A stretch of 64,000 nucleotides of DNA from Psococerastis gibbosa (GCA_963971405.1 OZ020485.1:40359469-40423468), one strand, 5' to 3'; positions 10,563 to 25,500 are shown, counted from the stretch's first letter. Made by a program: numbers and translations. The notes: generated from the letters alone by a model not told the origin.

Positions 10563-13500
10563 ATGATTCCCCGTGGAGTGCCTTTTCTCTGTATGCTGTG
10601 CTGCCTCGTGGGTGTTGCTTCCCAATGCACCAAGGTACCTACCTAACTTATTATTTTTGGAGGGCCCCTTCTTATGAGTGTACAGCCCGTAGGAAATTGG
10701 CAACCCGAAATTTATTACTTTTTATTTTTTATTGAATTAACTAAGCATGTTATTAAAGATTTGGCTCATCAAAGTTGTAGAAGACTACTTCATGCATCAT
10801 ATAATAAGGTATTTTTACTTTTCGAAATTGTAGTTTTTTTTTTATAAAATCGCTTTTGCGTGAAAGTTATTGTTTATAAAATATCTGCATGTTTATGAAA
10901 AAACAATACACTTTCGAAAATTAAAAATAAATCTTATGATATGATGCATGAAGTAGTCTTCTACAACTTTGATGAATCAAATCTTCAATAACATGCTTAG
11001 TTAATTAAATAAAAAATAAAAAGTATTAAATTTCGGGCTGCCAATTTCCTACGGGCTGTACACTCTTATAGGAGGGTCTTGAAACCTGGATGGTTATCCT
11101 TTTTGGTAACGCAAACTGTGGGCTATCTACTCGATGGATTTCGATGAAATTCGGCATGTAAGTTCATTATCTCAATGAATCAGTCCATTGCTTTTTGGTT
11201 TGTCAATTGGGGAGGGGTTACGCGTAAGGGCAGACTCCTTCACCTCGGGGAGAAGGTAAACTGACTGACAGGGTGGACCTTCTGATTATAGTGGAGTACG
11301 AACCACTTGGGGAACGTAGTAAAGTCATATAATTAATTCGGAGGTGTCCAGGACTCGATGCGCACTTCCACTGGCAGGTAGTCTCAAGTGACTCTCAACG
11401 CATTATCATGTCCCACCATGTTCCCTGCGAACGCTGTGTGCACCACCAAGTTTGCTGCAGTTTGGAACAGGCCTTGTTTTGGTGGATGCAACTTGGTATG
11501 GCCGTTGGCAATTCGAAAAATGCTGAATTCGGCTTTATGTGTTTTTTGTTAAAACCTTTTCCAATGCAGAAACATGGCTGCTGTATCCCTTACCACAGGC
11601 TTACCTACACCTACGCCTGCCTTTTTTTATTTATTTTTTATTAATTGGGGTGCAGGTGTTGCCTGTGTGCACTTACGCCTATTGGGCCTATTGTGCCCTA
11701 CCTTAGTCATGCGTTCAATGTTTTCTTTCACAATTATTTCTAACTTTTAATTTCTTTTTGTTTCAGAGAATAGACGACACAAAATGTCACATAGTTGTAG
11801 GTGAGTGAGTTGTGGTGTTTTCTCTCTTTCATCTTGTAGCCGGTGTAGGTGCGTAAAGTTGGGGGGGGGGGCTGGTACAACTTGCCCCCCCCCCAGTCTC
11901 GAGCAATGTAAGACGTGGTTCTTACTTCATGGTCCCCTTTGCAGCAATATGAATGTAAGCATTCCCTTTTTAGCTTTGAAAAATCTACAGCTATACTTTA
12001 AAACTATTAAAATGCGTAAAACCCTACTATTTTGTTCTTATATTTTTCCTTATCCTGCTTAGTGACGTCATAAGGTCTACATAGTTTTGCCCCCGCCATC
12101 ATTCTAAAACTTTACGCCTCTGCACCAGTGTGCCAACAGCCAAAAATTCTAGTGGTAACAATACCAATAATTTCCGAAAGTTCATTAATAACAACTACAA
12201 TATAATTATGTGAATTTAAAGAAAATCGTTGGAGCTGTTTTTGAGAATAAATGTTCTTAGCTGTTTTTTTTGGATTAGCACAAAATATAAAAAAAAAAAA
12301 TGGTACCCAGGATTTTTGACTCAACCCATGTGTCAAATTTCTTCAAAATCCACCGGGCAGTTTGCACTTCGTCTAGAAATTTACGAACAGACAGACATTT
12401 CGTAAAAACCAATTTTTGGGTTCCTGTCATGTGGTACCTCAAAACGTTTTAATCCGTTTGAGTCTCGAAATCGATCATTTTGACCATCATAAAGCTTTCC
12501 TTGTGCTAACTACCTACTAAACTATTAAATAGGATAACAAAAATTAAATTGCAAAGACGATGCCATAATAAAATCCTGGCTAGTGAAAAGTGTACAGCTG
12601 TGACCAATATTATTGGTACCTACTCTAATATTGTGCGTGGATGTTTACATTGATTGACTTTTAATCGAGAGTTCAATGAAGCACTTATGTTACAAGTGCC
12701 CCACACAGCACACTCATGCATGAGTGTTGAGTACACACAAATTTATTGCAGCAACCTCGCAGATGAAGTGTAACCTTGGTTAACTTATTATGTAAGAAAC
12801 TTGTCTAGGCTGCTTCATATCTCGCCTGCGCGCTTGTCCCAAGTAACCGGAAACCGTAAAAATCCCAGGCCATTTGTTTCTACGTCCAAATGTTCTAACA
12901 CTATTTGCAGCGTCACAGAAGGCATTTTATTTTGAAGGAGGTCTAGGCCTAGTATTCACAAATCACAGTTATTAGAGAGAACTTACTCTATGCCATTTTC
13001 TTTACGCATGTTACCCTAATAACAGTTTCAATTTTTCAAGACATGCAAAGCGACGTCGCGTGTTTACTTGACTTTCATTGTGTTTAGTTGTTGATTGGTA
13101 AGGACAAGAGAAAACTCCTACACTAACTAAATGGCAGCATGTGTCGTACTATAATGGAACACATTGCGGCGAATCCTAATGTTGAGTATTTTGGCAATAG
13201 GCTTTGCGAGGAACTCACAGATAACGCATTTATTGCTTCCGGCGATGTCAACTGGGTTACCTTGCCGACTTTGGACACCTCTGAGGGTGCGCCAACGTTT
13301 GCCTGCAATATTTCAATGAGGTTCTGTAGGGACAGTTTAGGTCACTTGGTTCGCTGATGACAAACCGATATCCATATTATTCAAAATGGCCGCCATTTGC
13401 ATGTGAAAGCTAAGCTCATAGCATCTAATTAATTGTTTTAGTAGTTTTTATAATATTTTTACTATGCCTGGACCTTATTTCGCTGCATATAATTTAATAT

Positions 13501-16500
13501 ATGTATTCTCCATGATGTACAGAAAAATATCACTTTAAAATAATACGTAATTAAAAATCATTTTAAAATAGTATTGAGGCTTATGGAAGAATCAACGCTT
13601 TGATATCATTGTAACTGGTGCTGCCATCTACAAAATGACGTCACAAATGAACCCCATTGCTGACACCACAACACATTATGAATAACTAATAAAACATTAT
13701 ATTCTAGCCTATATGCACTGACCGGAAATTGAAATTTGAAGGGATCGGTGCATATATTACACTTCACTTTTTCCTTGACCAGTAACCCCGGACAAAATGC
13801 AATATCTCGAATCACTTTAATACGTAATGAAGTTATCATGCTCAAGCCTCCCATTATCGAGTGATCTTTGAGCAGTAGGCTAGTACTGCAAAATATAATT
13901 TTAATTAATATTGAAATTTAATAAACCATTATAGAGTACCCACTCTAGCCCCCGGGCAAATGAATGAAATCCCTTTGTAAAATAAATATAATGGAAAATT
14001 AGTCTGTATTTGAAATTAAGGATTTTCTTTTATTTTCCCTGTTTTATTCTTTTTTTTTGTGTTTACATTGCAATTTTTTAAGCATCTCTGGCAAAACTGT
14101 TTCATTAAGGCGTCTGCCATATTTGTTATGCGTTAAGGAATAGTCTGTCGCAATGCGTCTTCATTTCCCAGTTGCCTCTTACTTAAAGAATAATAATAAT
14201 AATAATAATTTTAATTATGAAATAGTGTTTCAAAATGTACCTATAAAATTTACAGCTTTTTAGGTATGGGAATGTGATTTGGAGCTGACGGTTTACTGAA
14301 TATAGTGAGTACACCAAAATCTCACTAAATTCAATCAAGCCTAAGCTAGTTTTAACTAGTCTCTAATCTTAGTCAAACCATTTCCACAACTTTGTGTTGT
14401 AGCCGTGTAGGAGTGAGTGGAATAGCCTACGTTGAATAGGCCCGACAGGTGCAAGGCAAAAGGGGTCATCCCTTAACTAGCCTTACTAGCCTAACTAACT
14501 AGCCTAACTAGACTCTAATCTTAGTCAAACCGTTTCCACAGCTTTGTGTTGTAGCCGTGTAGGAGTGGATGAAACAGGAGTGGATGAAAAAACGTTGAAT
14601 AGGCTTGACAGGGGCAAGGCAAAAGGGGTCTCTTCCCTTAACTAGCCTTACTAGTCTCTAATATTAGTCAAACCGTTTCCACAACTTTGTGTTGTAGCCG
14701 TGTAGGAGTGAATGGATTAGCCTACGTTGAGTAGGCTCGACAGGGGCAAGGCAAAAGGGATATCTTCACACATGATGAATCCCGTAGCACATAGTCTCCT
14801 AGGTGATCACGTTGGCTGTAATTTTTCATTCGGATAAGGGGCGGGGGGGGGGGGGGAGGGGTGTCATTGCACGTGTGGGCCTCGTTAGTTTTTGCCACGT
14901 GTTGCCTGTGTTCATTGCGTGAGCCTTACTTAGTTCCTTCCGTTTCCTGTATTGATTTATGGGATTTGTCGGCTTTCGCATTGCAGTGGCTGACAGGCGG
15001 GTTGTTTTTTGAAGTTAATGCCCTGCATGAAGCCAGAAGATAATGATAAAGAAATGAAAATGTGGCGAACATTACAATATTGTACATTAGTAGAAGTAGA
15101 TGAGATAAATACATGAATAAGGACGTTTTTTTGCTCTACTACTAAGCCAACCCAGTGGAGTTAGGGCTATAAAGCCCTCTCTTACACTCAACTAGGAAGG
15201 CCACCTGCTTTACATGCCCTCCAAAGCATGGCCAGAAAATGTAGCCAGTGTGGGACTCGAACCAACAACCTTTCGGTTAAAGTCAGAGTCCGCACTACTA
15301 CTCTACATATCCTGACAGATATGTGTGATACACGCTTGAATGAATGAATGCATGAGTCATGTATTTCCAATCTCTACAAGACAATATATAGTAGAAAAAA
15401 GAACAGCTGTTTTGCCCCATGGGCTAGGCCCGTTTTAGATGCTGTTCTTCCATGTTTTTCCCTACTTTTATTTAATTTAAAAAACGTAGCTACCAGGCCT
15501 AGGATTTAAAAAAATATTTTTGGCGAGTTTGGATGTCCCATCTCTTCTGTTATAACTCTAAGTGGGCCCGGTTATCTCAACTACCGCCCCCATGGATGTC
15601 ATTGTAATTTTGTTTTGTCTTAGGCGGGGTTTCCACCGACCTCTCATTGCAGAATGCACATACGTTGACGTGGTAGCAGATATCATTAATAAAGGCGGGG
15701 CTTCCACCGACCTCTCCTTGGAGAATGCAAATGACATTGACGGAAATTTTTGTTTTACTCTATGCCATAGTTAAAATTGATCAATGATCATAGAGTAAAA
15801 TCACAAGCAAACAAACTAAAATTAAAAAATGGCGTCATGGGATATGTTAAGTACAAACATTTTAATAGATTTCTATAAAAAGAAAATGCAAATTTCCGTC
15901 AATGTCATTTGCATTCTGCAATGAGAGGTCGGTGGAAACCCCGCCTTATCTCAACTACCGCTCCCATGGACCTCATTGTAATTTGGTTTGTCTAAGCATG
16001 AGTCATTCCTTCAACCGTTGTTTTGTTGCAGCTGACACCGTCGGTGTTCAGGCCGACAACTGCAGCATCGTGTCCTGCGACGCAAACCCGTCGTTCCACA
16101 TTGATGATGATCGTCGCGGACAGGTAACGCTGGAGCTACCGGCCGTCCTCCCCCAATGCAACTTCACCCGCTATGAAATCGCTCTGCGTTTATACGTCGG
16201 GTCGGCTGCCGACACGCCGACAGGCTGTCCGAACCAAGACAGTGATTGGAGAACACATTCCAGGCGGAACATCAAGATTGTCTATTGCGCCAAGACAAAT
16301 TCTAGTTGCATTGCGGAGTCGCCAGCCTGCAAAAAGGTGCGTAATGGTAAATTTAGGAGACTTCGACGCATCTCTGCTGTAGCTTGGAGGTTCAGTAAGC
16401 GGTGGTAAAATAATTTTTAAAGAACCGCTCCATTAGTGCTTGTGTTTTAATTGGAGTACAGCAATGGTATTTGAACTCGGTTCATTATTGAGATGAAACA

Positions 16501-19500
16501 TTTCCATGGTTTTCATACACATCTTGAATACCACGAATTTGATAGATTTGTATATTAAGAAATTTCCATATGGGCAAATTTTGGGCCTTTCGGCCCGCTT
16601 ACAATTAAGCCACTAGGCGAAATTATTCAAGTGTATTTATTAACAACCAAAAATACAAACCTTGCAAATCAAAAGCATCTGGTTTCTTCTGTTTAACAAA
16701 ACACTCATTCGAGTTCTTACTGTACTTAGGGCCAGGCTACTTTAAAATTCTTCGATGAATGACAATGCATTAATGTCGACTTTACGTATCTGAATAAGTA
16801 AAAGAAATTAATCTAGATATTAAGAGTGTACCGCCCGTAGGAAATTGGCAACCCGAAATTTATTCCTTTTTATTTTTTATTTAATTAACTAAGCATGTTA
16901 TTAAAGATTTGGCTCATCAAAGTTGTAGAAGACTACTTCATGCATCGTATTATAAGATATTTTTAATTTTCGAAATTGTAGTTTTATCATAAACATGCAG
17001 ATATTTTATAAACAATAACTTTTCACGTAAAAGCGATTTTATAAAAAAACTACAATTTCGAAAACTAAAAATACCGTACCTTATTATATGATGCAGGAAG
17101 TAATCTTCTACAACTTTGACGAGCCAAACCCTTAATAACATGCTTAGTTAATTAAATAAAAAATAAAAAGTAATAAATTTCGGGTTGCCTATTTCATACG
17201 GGCTGTACACTCTTAATGTGATAGTCAAACTGTATACGTAAACTAAAGGCGGTTTGAGTTTGGGGAAACTTTCCGAAATGGCAACTACAGACACCATTGC
17301 AATAGATAGAATTTCTTAAGAAATCTGCCTGAACTTTTATTTTGGGCTCTAAATGTACCGTATAATACCTATATATTATAGCCCTATTTCATTTGCCGAA
17401 TAGAGCTAATACAGTGTATTAGTGTGTTTGGACCGTTAGAAATTACTGCTTTGCATTCCCACTGACAGTTCCTTTGAGATAATATACTGATGTAGTCATG
17501 CATAAGCACATATGTACGTATACCGACACGCCTGGTGATTTGCAAGTTGCAATTCACAAATGCTGTAATTCCAATTGAAGGTCAGCGACTGGCTACATGG
17601 CATTTCCACATGGCATTTCAAGGAAAGCTCAAACGAGAAACGCATTGCGGACCGATTGCGATGGTCATGTGTCCGTCCGATCAACTCTGTCTGCATATGT
17701 TATGGCCTAAAAGTGTGTTTGGCCCTTTAGAAATGACTGCATTGCTTTCCTATTGGTGGTTCCTTTGAGACAATATACTGATGCAGTCATGCATAAGCTC
17801 ATACATACCCACACGGCTGATGATTGTTGCGATTCACAAATGCTGTAATTCCAACTGAAGGTCAGCGACTGGCAATGTCCACACGGCATTTCAAGGAAAA
17901 CTCAAGTGACAAACGTGCATTACATTTACAGACTGAACAACGTCGGCTTATGATCCAGATAGGCCCAGATCGTGGGTTCGAATCCCGCCAAGTCCTGACT
18001 TTCCTAAATCTTCTAATTTTGGGGTTTCTCCTCGACAGCGCCTGACAGACTGTACGAAGAAATAGCTTATTGTCGATTTCTATAAATAACTTCTGTTTAT
18101 TGGTTTTTTTCAGATGCATGAAGTGACGTTCGGGTACGTATACAGTGGATGGTACCAGGTGAAAATAACACCTCACTTGGGCTCTAATACTCGGCAGTCT
18201 CAGCGGTCAAAGCCTGTGCGTCTCAATACTTCGTACATTCCCAAAGGTCTCGTAGATTTAAACGACACTATTTCATCTCTTCAGTATCGGGATGACAAGT
18301 GAGTCACTCAATTAACATACATTATCCTAGTACCGTAGCTAGTTTTCCAAAACCCGACTGAAGTGTTGCTTAAGGCCTCAGGCCTGTCTCGAGGTGTCCC
18401 CGCCTTGTCGTAGCTATGTCTTCTTCTTCTTCGAATGCCTCTTCTATCGAAGATTGGCGATCGTCATGGCAGTCGTAGACACGTAGATACCGTACATTGG
18501 ACTCCCCAGAAGGAAGTCAAGTATGTAGGATTGTAGAGTATCGAATGTACTGTCATGATGACTACTAGGGAATTGGAATGATTTCCCGTTGCCCTCTGCA
18601 TCCTTATGCGGTTGACTCTTGACTCTTCGGGGCACAACCCCAAGACAAAGAGTGCCCTAGCGGTGGTTGCTTATTTAGTGGCGGCAACTATTCGCCCCGT
18701 CACATCCTCCGGTTACTGTAGCTTTTTCTAGACGAGCCTGCACCACCAGATTTGCCAACCCACCCTCCGATTATGCCGCTGCTTTGTCGGGGACTGCGTA
18801 TTCGTTATATTAGCAGCTAGCCACCATATCTGGTGACATTTTCGCTATCCGCCACCTCCGACCCCACTAGTAGCCTGCAGCTCAGCCCCAGTAGCTATGT
18901 AAAAGGTCTATTGGAAATCATCCGTTAGGTTGTTGTTGAGGGAAGGGTCGTCACAATGGTGGCGCACTTCTTATTTCTGCCTCGATACAAGGGCCAACTG
19001 GCAAGTTAGTTATCAGCTGCTGGATTTTCGAACAGACCATATGTAATTTAGTTAAGTAATCGTAAGTATGCGAGGTGAGTCAGACCACAGACGTTTAATG
19101 GAGAATTTTAGTAGGCTACGTCTTAATAACATTTATGACTAAGATCGGGATGAGGCCGAAGTTTTCTGTGAAATAATCTGTTCATATCATTTAACCCATC
19201 ATTGGAATGCTCTTTTAAAGATCTTTTGTTTGCCTTATTAATTTTGAGCCCCTCCTTAAGGTGCCTTTCAATTGAAACCCAAACGACTGACAAAAAGATT
19301 GTCAGAATCAAATTGTGTCATGTCAAATCACTTTGTCAGATGCCTTTGAAATCAACATGAAGTTTCTAACAAAGGCAGTTGCTGAATCGAATGTACCTAC
19401 CTAATATCAAAATTCGCCCATATGGAAAATAAAGACAACTTTCTTTCTTTCTTTCTAATATAGTGCTATGTTATATTCTCATTTTTGCACAGTCTAAAAA

Positions 19501-22500
19501 GTGAACCCAGACCACACAGGTAGAATTAATATGTCGTACACTAAAGAGTCAAAGTGATGCATTGGCTATAATGCCTAATATATTGCAACAAATCAGCGTT
19601 TATTGTCATTTTATGACGCAGTTACAGTTAATTCACGTATTTGGACCATAATTTTAAATGATTAGTCTATAAATTAAATTACCGGTTCAAAAAAAACCAT
19701 ATCATAAAAGTGTTCCTCACGCATTGTAGCCTACTATACGACATCTTATCAATATAATACACTTCATATAATAATTATAAAATAAATACCTAAATAAACT
19801 AAATATTGACTTTTATTTGTTCTATTACTAAGCCAACCTAGCGGAGTTAGGGATAAAGCCCTCTCTTACACTCAACTAGGAAGGCCCGAGACCGCCTGCT
19901 TTACATGCCCTCCGAAGCACGGCCAGAAAATGTTGCAAGTGTGGGACTCGAACCAACAGCCTTTCGGGTGAAAGTCGGAGTCTGTACCACTACTTTTTTC
20001 AACGCCCGTCGTATCGAAATGCTAACTCGATGTGTCAAGTGGATGCAATCTGTGTAATCTAGGGTTAATACCCCCCCCTCCCTTCCCACCGAAACTCAAT
20101 ATGCCAAGGTGGTAGCGTGGCTGTACTTGTACGAGTCTCTACACGCCATGCGATCAGAGACGTGCCGTAACTCAATACATCGGTACTAGCCTACAGAGGC
20201 GACTGAACAGGTCAATCTGATGCATTCATTAAATTGTTTGTATGCGATTAACCTTTTTTAAAATTAAGATAAAAATAATATTTTTTTTAAAAATCAGAAC
20301 CTTTTTCGGGAACACTCGCCCTTCGCAGTGATCACATTTTCCCCCATTTCAATTCAAATTCGACAAATTAATCGAGAAACATTTTTGGCTGGGACAAGTG
20401 GTCTGATTCACCCTGTATTCAAAATTAAATTCTTTCGGTGTTGAAGGTAGATTTAGCTTTGGAAAAAGAATTAAATTTTGTTACTTATAGTAATTTGTTG
20501 ATTTGTGTTGTTGCTCTGCTATATTTATGCATAAGTATAGGGAAAGCTTTGTTTTATCTTTGTGTACCTATACATGTGTATTTGGGCTATTTTATGTAAA
20601 TTAATTGTTTTGGTTATCATTCCATCATTTAAACTAAAAGTTTTTTCACTACCGTGTACTGTTAATGTACGGTGTCTTCTTACGACGATACAACCATCAG
20701 AAATGTCTCACATAATCTTTATACAATGCAGAAGGTTTAAACCAAGTTATTTTGAAATTCAATCCTATTAAACGATATAATCCCGAAGTCCCCATTCAAT
20801 TTGCTTCGATTGTCAAATAATACCAGTAATTATAAAAATATACCTACTGTATAATACCATCGTTTCTGTAAACACCTCATGAAAATTGAGTCCTTCTAGG
20901 GAAGAAATAAAGCTTCACATATCAAATCTGTCTGTGGAAGATGCCATGGGCACTATAAAACTCTTCGACAGCGTTTGCGATGGCACCGGAGCTCTTTTGA
21001 AGCATATAATGTTCTCCGTAAGTGTTTTTTCGGTTCAAATTACTGCTTTGCTTCCTCATTAAGTCCAATCATTCAAATCGATACTAATCACACTTGAATG
21101 CCTTTTAAATTTATCTGCGAGCTTTCATTTTTAACACTTTTTGCTTGCTTTTACAGGTAAAACAAGTAGATGTAGGCATGGATGACTGCTCGTTAGTTCC
21201 CTTCATTCATGCTTGCTTCCGATCATGACCGAGCTTACCGTGAGACTGATGTCTAATCCTTCTTCTGTTGCAGTAGTGAGTCGCGTGTGAGCTTCCTGTT
21301 CTCCCCGGACGTGGAGTGGCATGCGGTAGATAGGTTCCTGGTGACAATGCGCCTTGTGTCGCGGGTCGACGCCACGTTAGGTTCATCGGCATGCTATGCC
21401 TCCGGAAATGAGCTTAGCTGCTGCACCTTCTACGGGGTAGGCCATGTCTCAATTTTGTACTGGGTGGCGTAATTGAACTAGCCAAAATTTGTCGGAGGAA
21501 AATCGCCCTCTTTCGAAATTTCCTCGTTGGTATTGATGGGGCTCCGACTTTCACCCGAAAGGTTGTTGGTTCGAGTTCCACCCTAGCTACATTTTATGGC
21601 TATTCGGAGGGCGTGTGAGTCAGGTGGCCTCTTCGTTGAGTGTAAGAGGGGTCTTTAAACTCCTTATTCCGCTAGGTTGGTCTAACAATAAACAAACAAG
21701 TAATTTTTTTATTTATTAACCATTGGCTAAGAAATAAATAAATAATGCTGAATTCGCAAAAAATCCTATGCAGAGTTCAGCTGCGGCTGCTGCGATTGCC
21801 GGTCTTAACTTGTTTGTCGCCATTTTTAGAATTCGAACTGACTAAAACTAATTAAACTCATCACCAACTCATAAAACGTTAGATAACTGACTGGCTTCCT
21901 TTGGGCGGCTTATCGAACGGATCTAGAACGCAACCTAGTGATGTATGTTGTGGCGTATTCGTTTGGGCCACGGTCTTCCTATGGCAAACCGGTTCCCATA
22001 ACTGTGACGTCCCACTGACAGTGGCGCATGTCTTACTGACCTGTCGGCCGTTCTGCCGCTTCCGTACGCACTGCAGCACCTGCTTGGAAATTACGAAAGG
22101 GTCATTCCCCTCGTTATTGCGCACCTCAAGTCAACCCCCCTCTTCAGAATACTATGAGGAGAGCCTGGGGTTGACAGTAGCCAGTAAAAGTAATGTGAAA
22201 TCTGCGATGTGTTTGCGGTTCAGATACATTTGAGGCAACAGCATTTTGAAGTCAGCTAATGGCTAGTACTGCTGATAATTCCTTTGTTGTATTTCATTAG
22301 TATGTGTTGTGATTTATGGACTGTGTTTAAGGCCGGCTTTTATTAATTCAAACTGCTGAGTGCGAATGAAAAATTACTGTCGCATTGTGTTGCTCTATGA
22401 TTGTTCTGCCATTCCAGTTATTGCCTTTTTGCACGCACTATAACATCATGAATGCTGCATGCAACACAGCCATTTAACTTCTGTACTTCCTTCAAAGCTG

Positions 22501-25500
22501 TGACATTTAGTACGAAGGTCAGGGAGCTTTATCAGATTGTAACATGAAAAATGCCTTGAGTTTATGACTACAATGACGCTGAAAGCCTGTCTAATACATA
22601 GGTCCAAGGCCGTGCCCAGGGGGTGGTCCAAGGGGTCCGAACCCCCTCCGAAATAAAAGGGCTTTACACAGTTACACTGAATAGAATGGACTTTCATTAA
22701 TAATATACGTAAAAAACATTGGACCCCCTTCCACGGCCTTGCAAGGTCCATGCAATTAGTTTGAACAAACGGAACAAATATTATTAATTAGTTGATATCA
22801 TTTAACCCTTTGAGGTTCCAAAGGCTCACTGTACCGGAGTCAGAAAACAATAATTTCTCGGTGGGTTAATGAGTGATCCCTGAAACGGTTAAGGGAGGAG
22901 CAGAAGTAAGCTACATTACAAAAACAAACTTTAGTAAGAAATTCCAAGCTCTCGCAACCTTATAATTAACAAAAAAAATATAAATAAATATGTAATTTAA
23001 AATAATAAAATTTCAATTTGTAGCGAGATAGCGAGATAGCCAGAATTAGCTACGACTATAAAATTACTTTTTTTGAAAACCAGATTTGTAAAGGTCCCGT
23101 TTATTGGGAACTTGCAATATCAATATCAATGTCGCAATGTCATAAGAACCGGTCCGAGTTCACTCGAACATGCTTTCCAATTTATCAAAATTATTAGATA
23201 GAGAAAATTAGTAATTTTATGGCAAATATTTTTCCTATGGTTAAATTTCCGATATCTCGGGGGGGGGGGGGGGGGGGCGGTTGTCCACCTGACGTCACTG
23301 GAAGTGAGGTAAATTCTCGTCGATAGGTCAAACAAACACATTAATTACCACACAGCAATAATGGCAGGGCATGCAATGCATTTGAGCGCGAATTTTCCAT
23401 CATTTTTTTCAAAAAATAATTTTTTGGGCAAAACCAAATATTTTTTTGGGAAAGCAACCTATCCGGTTTCGTTACTCAATTTAACACCTAAAACATGCTT
23501 GAAGGTAGAAATCATCGATAGAAAGGTTTCGCATTTTTTAGTCATTTTTTCATTAAAATTTAGTTATTTTTATTTTTTTACCCCCAGAAGCAAACTATCA
23601 AGGGGCAAGCGACCCCCCGCATTTTGTCAACATTAATAACGACTACAATATATGTGAATTTAAAAGAAATCGTTGGAGCCGTTTTTGAGAAATAATTTTT
23701 TTTGACATTTTTTGGAGTTTTTTGAAAATAAAACCCCCCCAAATTGAGTTAGCCCAAAAAAAAAAAAATTGTCCCGAGGTATGATTTTTGTGAACCTACA
23801 TGCCAAATTTCACTCAAATCCACTGAGTAGTTTGCCCGGAAATCGACGAACAGACAGACAGACCGACAGACAGACATTTTGTAAAAACCACTTTTTTGGG
23901 TTCCTGGGACCTGAAAACGTGTAAATCCGTTGAAATCTCGGAATCGAAAATTTCGACCATCACAAAGCTTTCCTTATACTACGTATAAATTGGAAAGCAA
24001 AAATGATTTAAGCCTATATGATTTTATATGCATGCTATGATAAATGCCAAAGTCACTGCTGTTTTTAATTTACAATTCATTCTTAAGCTAAGCAAATGCT
24101 TGACATTTTATCATCCATTTAGCATCCATGCATGACTACAGCTATTATTTGGTGGTTTTGTGAAATTACAAATTAAACTACTAATTAAGGCTCCGTCGAC
24201 TATGCTGTCGGTTTCCAGCTAAAGCTCACCGAAGGTTTTTTTTTTTTTTATAAAAATGTTGAAGTTTTAGTTTACTAAAACCCAGCTCAATTTATTGTAG
24301 GCCGTCAAGTCAGGAAAATGACCTTTTGCCATGGAATTGCTGAATCCATGACTCTTATCGGGCCCAATTATTGGTTTGTATATACCGTATGTATATTGTA
24401 TGCCGCCACAAATAGAAACTAGGCGGCTCTCAAAAGAGGTCGAAGTGTTAAATTAATTACGTCCTGCGGTGTAGTTAGGTTATGCTTTTGTCACTGACAG
24501 TCGGACACCAAACTCATAAATTGTCAGGTCTCGCAGCTAATGTCTTATTAGTCAGGTATACGTCTTCGACTACCCCCCGCTGCTTTTTTAGCATTTGACT
24601 GAATGTTAGTGGAAGAGCCCCTGTGGTCCTTTACTTTTAATACGATTTGTCTTGAGTTGGAGGTTAATGTCCTATTGAGGAACTTAGGGCGGCATAACTC
24701 ATAGTATTTTATAAGCGTAGTTTTTGCGAATAAATATTCATTCAATTGCTAATGTGTTTTATAATATTATGTTCTAGGATAAAACTGACGGACAAGCTAT
24801 AGAGTGTACGGCTTCTAATAATGGAAGTGTACCCAACTGCAGTGCCTCGAACAATTCAGTGCAGTGTGTTTTCAGAAATATGACTCCTGGGGCCTACTGC
24901 GCCGTCTTGTCCTTCTATGACGATAGGTGTGAGCTGGACACGGTGTGGACAGACCCTGGCAATAAACCTTGCCAGTGGCAGGCTTACAAAGGTACTTTCC
25001 TGGGTCACTAATGAAATTGAGCACAGGTGCGGAGAGGACCAAGCACAGGGCCATATGAGCACAAAGCAATATGATGTACAGTAAGAGGGGGCCATAGGCC
25101 CCAATCTCGCTTTATCTTTATACTTTTTCAAGAAAGATTTTATTATTATTATGTTTTTTATGCCCGCTATAGTCACTGGATCTATTTATTTATTAATTAA
25201 TATTATTAAATTGGGGTATAGGAATTTTTATGTGCACAAGCCGATTGTGCCCCCTACAGGGTGTCTTCACTTCACTACATCACTTCCCTAACGGGAGCAG
25301 TGGGGGAGCGTGCATGTAAGGCGTGAAATGCCGCATTACACTCAACAAATCCTTAGAAGAGCTTCAGTGAAATCTATATAAAGCCGCGAGCAAATAAGAT
25401 TGTATTAGCATCATGTTATCAACGCAGTCTTAAGAAAATTAACGTCACGTTAGAATTCAAATGTTTACTTTTTTATTTTCAAATGTTTACTTTTTAAGAC

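Noticed and set aside
17955..18000. Possible tRNA gene (GGTTCGAATCC)
   Set aside because: Only the T-arm region is tRNA-like; no acceptor stem or cloverleaf, and the tail recurs elsewhere, so it is a SINE fragment.
21540..21600. Possible tRNA gene in SINE family A
   Set aside because: The same head and non-tRNA body recur five times; it is a SINE and not a tRNA gene.
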